From the NCBI GenBank assembly GCA_037074765.1, contig JBAMDO010000089.1, forward strand, positions 124,001 through 188,000: 64,000 nt of DNA, given 5' to 3'. The translations under genes were made by a program, and so were the position numbers. This stretch comes from Mansonella perstans (taxonomy: Eukaryota; Nematoda; Chromadorea; Rhabditida; Onchocercidae). Below the pieces are notes generated by a model. It saw nothing but the letters and a program-made list of their open reading frames with translations. It was not told where the DNA came from and did not search any database. Of the stretch, positions 16,250 through 27,087 are shown piece after piece. Numbering within the stretch: the first letter of the stretch is position 1; each line of letters starts with the position of its first letter.

Positions 16250-17109
16250 TCAACTTTGCATACTTTTTGTGATAAGTCGTCCGTCTGGAAGTCGTCGTAC
16301 AATGTATAGCGTTCCCGATGTACTATCATTTTCACGTTCTAGATATAACCATGATCCTTCATGATTCAAATAATATGCGCGTATATTTTTTGTATTTACA
16401 AAATGTAATTCACCACCACTCTGAAAACTATACTGCTGATGTATAAGTTATTTGAAGTGGCAATTAATTTACCCAACTTAAAATTTTGCGTTAATTAGCT
16501 GATTTAGCTCAGCTATCAATTAATTCAATGGGATGATGTTAATATCTATATCATCAGAACTATTTTCTTCGTCATATTTACATGATGTTTCTGTCATCCA
16601 TCCGTGTTACTGTGATTTTAATTCATCTAATTAATGCTTCATAATCATTTCGATTTACTGATTTACAAACTGGCATCTGTTTTGTTTGCATGTTATAATC
16701 ATTTGTTGAAATTTTGTTTGAAACAAAATTTTATGCATTTTTTTATTTGTCTAACTTGTTACCTGTAATTGTATAATTTCATCGGTACCTTGACCCAAAT
16801 AATCTACTTCATTTTGAACAATTTGACGTAATTCTTTTAGTCTTGCGATAACATCATCATGCATTCGATTTGCTTGCGCTGTTTTTGTTGATGCCTATAA
16901 TTGAATTTCAAATTCTAAAATTTTAAATAATATTTTCAAGCTAGAAGAATAAATAGAAAAAGACCAAAGATTTGTTTCAAAAAAAAAAATTATGGGAAAT
17001 TTAATTTTTACTTTTCATTTCTTTTTTAAATAAAGATTTTAAAAATCCTTTTTTCAAAAAAATGAAAAATAAAATTTTAACATACAGTTCCTATGGAGAA
17101 TGAAGCCAT
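16250..17109 (-). CDS. Unrecognised 108-aa protein, three exons
   Basis: The minus-strand exons are 17086-17109 (MASFSIGT), 16763-16894 and 16250-16420, all phase 0 with GTATGT/GTAACA donors and TATAG/TTTCAG acceptors. The second exon is charged and probably helical (ARLKELRQIVQNEVDYLGQG). The third reads as alternating strands (GELHFVNTKNIRAYYLNHEG, then GTLYIVRRLPDGRLI) and ends in SMQS-stop. There is no signal peptide or membrane segment. I do not recognise the family. A small coiled-coil adaptor with a beta C-domain is one guess, unsupported by a search. Exon consistency makes a real gene likely. It is divergently arranged with frataxin, about 960 bp apart, and convergent with MRPL13, 330 bp away. 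Confidence 0.65.
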
Positions 17110-17515
17110 TTTTGTTTTGCAAAATATAAACCACTCAGTAGGATATCAGTAAATGAAAATGCATATAGCTAATGAAATATGTTGAAATTTATTCGAAATT
17201 AAAATATTTTCACTTTTAATATTTTTCACGCTTTGCTTAACATTTCACGTTTCATATAACTTTTCACGTAAAACATTTGTATGTTATGTGGAGTTTAAAA
17301 AAAAATTTATTGTTCAGCTTAAAAAAAAGGGAAACTGTTATGCCAATGTTTTGCTTGCCTCTTTTTTGTGTATGCGTTGGATTTACAAGTTTAAGATATT
17401 GAATATAATTAAATGTTAGAATTTAAATGGTATTAGTGAATGCTCTTCTGATTTTTTTTATTTAATCAGTATCTTAGTTTTTAAGCGTTCTACATGTTGC
17501 AGCAGATAGAGTAAT

Positions 17516-17568
17516 TATTATTTTATTATTACTAATAAAATAATAATAATAAGTATTATTATCATTAC

Positions 17569-17602
<34 letters not shown>

Positions 17603-17664
17603 GTTATTATCATTATTATTGTTATCAATTATTATTAATTATTATTATTATTTATTATTATATC
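17516..17664. repeat. ATT microsatellite
   Basis: Long imperfect (ATT)n with a pure core at about 17570-17600. It lies between the divergent 108-aa gene and frataxin. Confidence 0.9.
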
Positions 17665-18068
17665 GTAATTTATTGTTTTTCTTAATTTGTTAGTAAATAT
17701 TGATTTGTTTAATGAATGTTTTATTAAGCGAAATAAAATTTCCTAAATGCCATTGTATAATTTGAAATCATTCTGCCTAAAAAACTGCTATTATAATTTC
17801 TTTCCTCTTGTTTCAGTTTGTTATTTTGAAAATAATTTCTTTCTTTGAGTGAATTCTAAGTTTAGTATGTCTAATTAACTATTTAATTTTAATTAATGAC
17901 GACATTATGTTATAGGATAAAAAGGTTAAATAAAAGGTTTTTTCTTTTTTTCTTCCTAGTATAGAATGTATTTCATTTAATTCTTCTATTAATTTTAAAT
18001 TCGATTTTTTCTTTATGAAACTTTTGTATGAGATAGAGTATTTATTTCAGATTGAAATTCAAACTGAT

Positions 18069-19196
18069 ATGTTAGGAAGAGGATTGTTTACAACGGTGAT
18101 AAATATACGACCTTTTTTGAAAAGTGAGAAATTTTTTTGTTGAAATTTAAAATTATTATTTTTATTGATTGGGTTATTTCACGAAATAACAGCTACATTT
18201 TGATATATCCAACATGCTGGCTTACTGTAATTTTAAGTTAATTTTTTTTATTTTCAATAATATTATTTGTCTTTGCTTTTACTTAACATATGAATTTTCA
18301 ATTGCTTTTGTTTTTTTTCAGGACGATATTTCTGTTCGGAAGTTATTGTAACGGATGATGAATACGAACAATGTGCTAATGAAACGTTGAATAAATTGGT
18401 CGATTATCTAGATACATTTCCGGATAGATTTAATTGTGATGGAGAATATGATGTAAATTCATCTATGGGTGTTGTTACGGCAAAAATTAGTCAAAAAACG
18501 GGTACTTATGTTATCAACAAGCAAACACCAAATCAACAAATTTGGCTCTCTTCACCATTATCCGGTCCAAAGCGGTATTATTTTTAAAATATGATTTTTG
18601 ATTTAAAAATAAAGTTAGCATAGATTGCGTTTTTTTTTTTCTTTTTTAATCCAAAAATTATGAAAACATTGAAGTAATTAAACTTGGAATTGAATTAGTG
18701 TTTGGTTAAAATTAGATGATCCAAAAAAGTAATTGAAATCGGAACTGAATTAGTATTTCATTAAAATGGAATACATAATGGTGATAAGTTAACACGTTTT
18801 TCTTTTAAAGGATTTTCAAAAAAAAAGTAAAAATTGTCTATTTTTACAGTATATTTACATGCATCAGTTAAAAATTACTGAATTGAAAATATGATTGAGC
18901 TATTTTAAAGTTCACCAAACAGGAAAAATTTCTTTCTTTAACTATCGAACTTGTCAACAAAAGTAAAGAACTGTGAACCTGACAACAAAAGTGAAGAACT
19001 TCTAACGATAGTTTACATTTCATTTCAAATTTGAAAAATAAGTTTGTTCAAATTACTAGTGTTTAATTTTAGCTTTAATTTGGTTGATAAAAAATGGATA
19101 AGCTCTCGTGATAATATATCATTGGATGCGTTACTGAATGATGAATTTCGGAAAATTTTTCAAACGGAAAAAATTAATTTTAGTGAATATTTGTAA
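18069..19196 (+). CDS. frh-1: Frataxin, mitochondrial iron-sulfur cluster assembly factor
   Basis: Three exons give 143 aa: 18069-18123, 18322-18574, 19073-19196, with split codons at both junctions. Frataxin binds the ISC cysteine desulfurase complex in the matrix and promotes Fe-S cluster synthesis. The family signature TYVINKQTPNQQIWLSSP spans residues 80-97, followed by SGPKRFNLVDKKWISSRD and SLDALL. The acidic first helix carries VTDDEYEQCANETLNKL. The N-terminus MLGRGLFTTVINIRPFLKRR is basic and hydroxylated like a short targeting peptide. Length is close to short nematode frataxins and lacks the long human presequence. AATAAA is present at 19375-19380. Intron 2 contains two small tandem duplications (18671-18763, 18949-19000). 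Confidence 0.96.
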
Positions 19197-19694
19197 TTAC
19201 TATTCTGTGTAATTAGATTATTCATTTGATTTACTCTAATTATCAGAAGGAACTATTTAATGTTGAAAATAATGGTTTATTTTACTAATGTACCATAGAT
19301 TATTATTGATTTATTGAAAAGTTCTGCATATAGACTTAATATATGTTGGATACTGTCTACTGAACTCATCAAACAATAAAATATTAATGAATGATAGATA
19401 TTAGATGGCTTTATATCGCGTGGAAAATTTAGAATTACCATTTAAAAATGTTTATTTTATTTTGCTAACAGTAAGTTTACGATAATAGAAATAAAAAAAA
19501 TTGATAATAGAAGTTTGTAGAAGTTTCCAACTGCTAATATTATTGTAATACTTGACAGTTGTTTTGTTTTAAAAATAAATTTTTTTTCCTTTGTTAATTA
19601 CTTTTTGTTTCTTTCAAAACTAATATCTACAAACAAAGAAAGGAACAAAGCGGTAAGTTTTTAAGCTTGAAAATAGTTATGTACCTTTAAATTT

Positions 19695-19722
19695 AAAATC
19701 AAATATATATATATTTGATTTT
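19695..19722. repeat. 28-bp perfect palindrome
   Basis: AAAATCAAATATAT is followed directly by its exact reverse complement. It sits in the frataxin-RTN4IP1 intergenic region (19197-20218), which shows no other gene. Confidence 0.85.
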
Positions 19723-20218
19723 GATTAGATTTGGTTTGATTTGATAAATAAAGGATAAAAATTATTTCTGTAATTAAAGTTTATTGCTTCTTTGATCATT
19801 CGTGCATTCTATTTCTTTTTGAATAAAAAAAAGTTTGCATGCATCAAATTTTATTGAAAGACTTGAAGTATGAATGAACTGTTTGAGTTGTATTTCTATG
19901 CACTGTTTTACTTAGGCTTATTTGCTTAACTATTACTTAATTGTATGTAACATACAAGCAATAATTTATTTATCATTTCATTGGGAGTAAGTTGACATGT
20001 GTTAATTTATATATCGATCACGATAATTAATTTTTATCATCTTTGTTTGATTACGATATTACGATAAGTAAATCAACTTCATCTGTTTTTTTTTTCGGCT
20101 TTAGAAATATGAATGTAGTAAATTACTAGTTTAAAAATAGTTCAATTGATTTGTGATCGATTAAAAAGATGACCCTAAATAAATCTAAAATTGTTTTAAA
20201 AAAATAATTTTCTTTTTC

Positions 20219-23200
20219 ATGTTTACCATGGTTTGTCGTGATATGCAACGATTAATAGGAACTAACATTGTTAATAGAAATATCTTTCGATTTACTGATA
20301 CTTGGAAGAAACAGATGTCAACATGGGTTACAAAAGAATTCGGTGCTGATATGGAAAAAGTTGAAATATCAATTCCTACAATTGAGAAACCAGATGAGCT
20401 TCTTCTCAAAGTTAAGGTTTGTTTAATTTTCAAATAAATGTATTGGTTTTTTTTTTTAAGTCATTATTTAATAAAAATTTTTGGAAGTTTTTTTTGTGAA
20501 ATAAAATGCAAATTCCTAATTTTCTTTCTTACTTTTAGGCTGCTAGTGTAAATCCAATTGATACAGTAATGCGAAAAGGTTATGGACGACAGTTATGTTC
20601 AGCAGTAAAAAATTTTCGAAATTGTTCAATGGATCCCACCGTACTATTACCTTTCATTGGTGGGCGAGACTGTAGTGGTATTGTTGAACAAACTGGTGGT
20701 AATGTGAAAAAATTCAAAAAAGGTGATGAGGTAAAAAGTAAAAGCGTTATTTTTAAAAATTTTAAAATTATTCAAATGAAGAATAATGTATGGAAATAGC
20801 GTCATAGTTTATCTAGTTTTATTTTTAAATTCCTTCGAGTTTTCAAATTTTTTAATAAATACTGTAAATTTCAATTTTTATTTTTTTCATTTTATCATGA
20901 GATTCTTGAAGAATTCATAATTTAATGCAATGATTTTGGAATTGTGAAGCACAAAAATTTTTTCAATTATTTTTTTCCGAACGTCAAATTTATTTTAGGT
21001 AATTGCTGTTGTTGATCCATTCAGTTCGGGGACACATGCTGAATTTGTAGTAGTAAAGGAGTCAAATTGTGCTGTAAAACCAACTAATGTATCGTATATT
21101 GATGGTGCTGCATTCCCATACACAGCTTGTACCGCTTGGTCAGCACTAGTTTCGGTAATGAAAATTACAAAATTTGTTTTATGTAATTGATATTCCGAAC
21201 GCTTCATATTTCTTTTTTCTAATTGTATCAATTCGAGAAACTTTTATACAAAAATTCGAGTTTTTTTTTTTGACTTGAAAATTCGTTTCATTGTAATTGT
21301 TGCATTGATAGGAATTGAACATTTTTGCTAAAAATTTTTCCATACTCAATGTTATAATCTTGCAGTTATCTAAAAATATGTTGTTTGGGTTATTTTAAGA
21401 AATTTTAATTTATTTTTTAATTGAAAGAAGTTAATTTTTTATTCCAATTTTTAGATAGCTCGTATTAATTCGCATAATGCTAAATCACAACGTGTACTGA
21501 TACATGGTGGTGCTGGTGGTGTTGGAACAACAGCGGTACAAATGCTTAAAGCATGGAATATTAATAAGGTTGTAGTAACATGCTCAAATGATTGGTTAGT
21601 TCATCAGAATTTTAAGGTTTTTCTTTCTTAAAAAACTTTTTGTGGTAAATAAGCAAGTGAAGAGATGAATGAAAAAATAACAATTGAAAACATTACTCTC
21701 ATCGATTATTTATTCAGTGTAGTATATTTGTCGTAAACGCTATATTTTGCTTAAAAAAGTTTTTTAAATTTTTATAATTATCAAATTGTTGCTGGCAATT
21801 ACTGAATCTTGAGTCATTCCAAAAAAGCAGATCGGAATAATAAGATTTGATAGTAATTGTTGAAATCATTGAAATGGTTGTAAATATTTCAAATAAACAT
21901 TGTTTTTGAAATTTTGAAAATTTCAATTAAGATTCAGAAAATGCAAAACTATATTCGGAATTTAAATTTGTCCATTATATATTTGTTTTAAATTCACTCT
22001 GCTGTTTCAGTTTTAATATGATGCAAGAGCTGGGAGCAATACCGATAGATTACCGGAGTCCAGAAGCTTTTGAAAAGTTAATCAATGAAGGACCATTTGA
22101 TGTAGTGTTGGACTGTGCTCAATCAGAATTAACAGAACGGAGTAGTAAAGTAATGGGATTGTGGCGTAATAGTATACATGTTTCTCTTTTAAGCCCACTT
22201 CTCAATGATACCGACAGGTTTGATTAACACAAAAAAAAATTCAATAAAGAGTTATTTTGAAGAAGTGAAAACTGCTTCAATTTTGATTTTTTAAAAACTT
22301 TTAAAGTTTAAAGTTTTTAAGTAAATTAATTTTCAAAGTTTCAAAGTCAAAATTATTCCACATCATTGTTAGTATAATTTGAAACTTTGAATTTCAGCTC
22401 ATTTGCTTATTCATTTTCCATTCTAAGAAATCGTAATTAATTTTCTCATATTTTGTTGCTTTTCAAAGCACTAGTTCAATAAATCATCGATTGATGCTAC
22501 TGCACAAATTGATATCATCGTAGTCTGTTGTGGAGCTTTTCAAAATAATTTCAAAAATGTTAACTAACAATTTATTACATTTTAATCCTAATGCTTTAGC
22601 ATGTAGCAAATCATAATATGCAAACTGTTGTTCATTTTCGGTCATTTCTATCCCTAATATTTTTTTTTCAGGTATGGAATACCATTTGGAATTGCTTCAA
22701 CTGCTATAAAATATTTCCTGAGAGCAGCATTGGTTCGTTTTCGATATTTTTGAATTATTTTAAAATTATTTCAAATTTTTTTCTTTTTTACTGGAAAATT
22801 TTTAATGTATGCATGATAGTTATTGTGATTTTCCGTCATGTAAAAGCATACGAATTATACTTTATCAAGATACCTATACTTTTTACTGATAAAACTATTT
22901 AACAGTTTTATGAATTTCAGATAGGTTTACTTTTTCAGGTAAAATATATGAAATCTAAGAATTTCATGATAGTTTTCAATTTGTTTTACTTGCAGTATTT
23001 TACTGTTATTGTTGGTAGTTTTAACGTTATGTATATAGTAAAGGTTAATATTTCTGATTACTAATAATTCTGTATTTCTATCTTCTTCCTGTTTACCTTT
23101 TCTGTTTGTTGCAAAAGTAATTTTTAGCCAACAATTCGACGTGGACAATGGTATTCATATGCTTTTTTTGCTCCATATCCAGAATGTATGCAGCAGATTT

Positions 23201-23441
23201 CGGAATTTTTGAAAGACGGCAAGGTTAAAACTTGAGTGATGATTGGACAAAATAGAAGCTGATCATTGTTTTTAACTTATTTTGATTTCCAGTTCTATTT
23301 TTGGTAGAATTTTTCATTGAATTTTAGATGAAGCCAGTGATTGATCAAATTTCCACTTATGATGAACTTCCGATGGTTTATGAGAAAGTACTGATGAAAA
23401 AAGGAAGAGGCAAAACGATTATAAATATGAGTGAAGGTTAA
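20219..23441 (+). CDS. RTN4IP1-like zinc-free quinone oxidoreductase (MDR family)
   Basis: Eight exons give 387 aa: 20219-20416, 20539-20730, 20999-21154, 21455-21594, 22011-22217, 22672-22732, 23128-23223, 23328-23441. It matches the medium-chain dehydrogenase/reductase family member RTN4IP1 (Rad-8 in C. elegans), a mitochondrial NAD(P)H oxidoreductase linked to coenzyme Q and respiratory-chain maintenance. Landmarks are AASVNPIDTVMRKGYGR, PFIGGRDCSGIVEQTGGNV, the nucleotide-binding HGGAGGVGTTAVQ (glycine loop at residues 199-206), and a C-terminal GRGKTIINMSEG. No structural zinc cysteine cluster is evident. Two starts are possible: ATG 20219 or ATG 20228; the upstream one is used here. Exon 6 (61 bp) is supported by phase and by alignment of GIASTAIKYFLR with the family. 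Confidence 0.93.
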
Positions 23442-25253
23442 TCGTTATACAGTATCCATAGCGCAAGAATTTATAAGTGATTTTTGTTACAAACGCGCAT
23501 TGAAAATAATGTGAATATAAAACGATTCGAACTGTAGAAAAAAAACTTTTACTTTGGAATTAATATACTGTTGTTGACAATTCGTAATAGTTGTGCTTCA
23601 GTTAAAAGTTATTCTGCGATACTGAAATCAGCGATAGTTTTATTATTGCTTCTTTGTGAAGGATTTATTTTTGATTTATTTTTCTTCATAGCTGATTTAT
23701 TTTTCTGCAAAAACCATGAAAGATGGCAACACTTCTGCACTATAGTTGTATTTTAATAAAATAAATCATCTATAATTAATTTTCCCCAAGTAACCATTTA
23801 TCATCAATCCACTACTGATTAATGATTAATGTTCTAATTAATGTAAAACAGTTCGAGTAAGATCAGCCTGAAAGCTGGGAAATGAAAAAAAAAAAGGAAA
23901 ACTCGATAATTTTTATTAGACCTAAAATAATTTTAAATAAAACTACTGCCCAAGTTTACTTGAAGATAATATTAAAAACTATCTCTAACATATATCAGAG
24001 AAATATGCTATAATCTGAAATTGGAGATACAGTTTCCGAAGTTTTAATTCCTCCAGAAACAACAACAGTATCAGAATTAAAGGCAAAAACTTAAGCGGAA
24101 TTGCAATTGGCCTGAGACCTGAGGCTTGAGATCTAACTGAATTGAATGATTAGGCATGAAATTTACAAAACATTATTACAGTTGAAAAAAAAAGAATTGG
24201 ATACGGTATATCTGTTGACATTATTTCCGCCTGCGTTTAAAGACAGGAATTGTTCATGACTGTAATACCTGACCGTTTTTTTTTCTCCAACCCGATTAAA
24301 GAATCAAACAAAGTGTGTCTACGATCTAGGTCCTTTAACGGCTACCATCTGCATCTCTCCAAACACTTCTATCAGCGCTGCCTTCTTAAAATTGTAAACA
24401 TATACTGAACTAATTACTTGGCTAATGTCGCTGTCCTTTAAGAGATAGTGTAGGGACACAGTTGCGTTTGGGCCGGGTTTGTTTCCGGGATCTCTATGGC
24501 AATACCTAGGTAAATAGGCATAGAAGCCACGCTATTATAGGCGTAGTTATGTTTGCACCTTGTTCGTTTCCAAGATCCCTAGAATAATACTCCGCCCACG
24601 TAACATAGATTACCACCATCAGCTGCTTCATTCTGGCCACAAGGATCGGAAGACATTAAACAGATACATTATCCGTAATGCTGTTCAAATCATCCACAGT
24701 CTCTTTTGAAATGACCCAGAGGAATCGCTGAAAAACTGGAGGATCACTCGGATGTTATGCACTATTTGCCTCCATAGCCATCAGCGCATTTGTAACAAAT
24801 GTGGGTAGAATTCCCCGGAAATTTTCTTGCGTGAATTGAAGCCAAGAATATCTAGCTGTTCATTTAAATGTGTAGAACATCCACAAACATCCGAATTTCC
24901 ACGATATCTCCGGTCTAACCATTCATCACACTTAACATTGCTTAACGGATTCGGTCAGACGTCAATTTCATACGTCACACAGAATCAAACATTGAAGCAT
25001 CCATTAAATTTCCATTCATTGCAACACGATCTATCACATTATTTGTTGCCCCTCCAATTTGCAGTGCAGTCCGAAATTCAGCCATGCCAAGCCACGAGAT
25101 CTCCTAGAAGCCACAGGCTGAAGCACTCAACCATTTCAACTATAAAAACACAACTTTAAATAAGCTCATTATTTGAACAATCTTTGCTCATCAGTAATCC
25201 GTTGATTTTGAATGCACAACAATAACATGGAAATGATAATTGTCACATTCCCG
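23442..25253. other. Intergenic, higher GC than surroundings from 24.2 kb
   Basis: No gene was recognised. Sequence from about 24220 to 25150 is less AT-rich than its flanks and contains an imperfect duplication (about 24463-24510 and 24548-24595, both with TTTGTTTCCRRGATC-like cores). A 110-codon open frame at 24827-25159 has no homology I recognise. The region may be spacer of a former 5S-SL unit. Confidence 0.4.
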
Positions 25254-25360
25254 GATTTAATTGTCCAAGTTTGAGGTAACTGCAGCGTTTAGATGTTGGA
25301 AGATTCAGCTATTGTAGCTTGAATCAAGATTTTTGGACTTCCTGCAAATTCATCAGACAA
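25254..25360 (+). pseudogene. SL1 spliced-leader RNA relic
   Basis: Positions 25254-25275 match the 22-nt nematode SL1 exon at 19 of 22 sites (differences at exon positions 2, 10 and 11) and are followed at once by GTAAC, where the SL RNA splice donor belongs. About 50 nt downstream, GATTTTTGG (25328-25336) resembles the Sm-binding site, and TTCCTGCAAATTCATCAGAC is in the place of the 3' hairpin but barely pairs. It is followed by a 5S rRNA relic in the same orientation, as in nematode 5S-SL units. The mismatches suggest a pseudogene rather than an active SL gene. Confidence 0.75.
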
Positions 25361-25429
25361 CAGATCTGATGTAAAGGATTTAAGCGGTACATTGATGGGA
25401 ATTTGATCTATGCATTACTGTTTTTCCTT

Positions 25430-25545
25430 GTCTACGATCATACCATGTTGAAAGCACGACATTTTGTCGATCTGTTAAGTTTAGCAATGCTGAGCCTGAT
25501 TAGTGTTTGTCGGGGCAGCCTAGGATTCTCAGGTGTTATAGATAA
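25430..25545 (+). pseudogene. 5S rRNA gene copy, near full length, degenerate
   Basis: The stretch starts GTCTACGATCATACCATGTT, continues GAAAGCACGACATTTTGTCG, GATCTGTTAAG, GAGCCTGATTAGT and ends GGATTCTCAGGTGTTATAGA before a T-run. This follows eukaryotic 5S rRNA throughout its length of about 120 nt. Substitutions in the D/E stem region (GTTTGTCGGGGCAGCC in place of ACTTGGAT-type sequence) and weakened terminal pairing argue that it is a decayed copy. Confidence 0.8.
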
Positions 25546-25905
25546 CTTTTCCCCTTTTAATCGATAATCTGATGGATGAAATAGCGATGTAATGCCAGGA
25601 AATTTAATGTATACTGTATATTTGACCATAAAATTCAATATGCACTTTGTTCGATATGGATTTTGCCCTATTTGTTTTCAGCAAAAACTTTTGTTCATCG
25701 ATATTGCACTCATCTGATGAATTGATATTTGAATACATGACAGTAATATGAAAATGATAAAAGGAAACATTTTCATCAAATTTCATATCTGGTAATAAAA
25801 CGCAGCGGCAGTCATTACTCTGATTTTATTGCCTCTAATTTAAGTATCCATAAATTTCTCATCACCCTATCACTTATACAACTCTAGGTCAAAAAACTCA
25901 ATTAT

Positions 25906-25927
25906 CTCATACTTTGTTAATTAAACC
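25906..25927 (-). pseudogene. SL1-exon-like sequence on the minus strand
   Basis: Read on the minus strand this segment matches the SL1 exon at 19 of 22 positions (mismatches at 11, 13 and 18). The next bases are ATAATT, so the donor GT is lost. No clear Sm site and hairpin follow. It lies 360 bp from the 5S relic in opposite orientation. In AT-rich DNA a chance match is not excluded. Confidence 0.35.
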
Positions 25928-26432
25928 GTTGAATGCAAATTCATTATTGTCATATGTATTCAACGATTTGCAGATCACTAATACATTGTTCTCAAAGATT
26001 GTAAAGTGTTGTATATGATGTTGAAAATTTTCAATCATTGTCAACGTGTTACAGTCTTGGTTGGACATGATCAAACATTAAGATATCCATAAATTTCATT
26101 TTATCAATTGCATTACATTTATTGTCCTCAATAAATTTCCACAACATTCCTTCAAGTTACATCAGCTATGCTTCATGCTGTTGGCTACTCTGTGCAGATC
26201 AAAATGCATTAACGGTGAAATCAATCAATTTTGCAAAATTTAAATTTCTTCCAATTTTCATTCATCCTTTATCGCTTGATAATGAGAAAAGTGGAAAATG
26301 TCCCTTAGTGAATGAAAATGCTATATTGAAATTGGCATTTTCAATTACCCAACAAAGAGTGGACGTTAATTTATGCTAATTACATATAGTTAACTTTTAT
26401 ATTAATTTCAATAATGTTGTTAGAAATTTGTT

Positions 26433-26607
26433 TTTCAGGATTGATGTTAGTCAGACTTTCAATTAATTTCATTCGTAGTAGTTTAAATATGATAGATGTA
26501 AAATCATTTTTCAGGATTGTTGGCAGCTGGATTTCCAATTATTCCATTCATGTTAATTACAATGTAATTCGCTTTTCAGGATTGGTGGTAGTTAATTCTT
26601 TACTTCA
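26433..26607 (+). repeat. Three imperfect copies of a TTTTTCAGGATTG unit
   Basis: TTTTTCAGGATTGATGTTAG, TTTTTCAGGATTGTTGGCAG and CTTTTCAGGATTGGTGGTAG recur at about 26433, 26510 and 26571, each followed by related TTTCAATTA-type sequence. Each looks like a splice acceptor, but no exon is supported. Confidence 0.65.
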
Positions 26608-27087
26608 ATTTTTTCCTTGATTATTTTAAAATTGTAAACAAATTACTCCAATATTGTTTGTTTCACTTTTTTTATTTGTACAAATACTAATTATTAATAA
26701 GTAAAATTAGCAACAAAGTATTAACATTAAGGAACAACATAAAAAAATAAAGAGTGAATAAACAATAACGTATCACAATATTTATATCCTGAAGAAATCA
26801 AGGTAATAGAGAAATTCTCATCTTTTTCTGGAAAATATCGTGATTCTCTGGAATTGCGATATTTTGGATCAATTTTTCATGAATATAGCAATTGAACCAA
26901 TCATATGTTCAGATAAATAATATATATATTTCAGATAAGTGATATAACATATTCGGTTGATGACACAGAAAGCTATACGGAAAAAAAAATTCTCTCATTC
27001 ATCATCGAAAAACTACTATTATTAGCACTAGTGCTACAGTTCTGTTATACTCGTTGTCTTGCAAAATACTGAACGATGTTGTATGGC

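Noticed and set aside
24827..25159. 110-codon open frame
   Set aside because: Odd residue pattern (many His, Ser, Gln), no recognisable family, and lies beside 5S-SL relic sequence.
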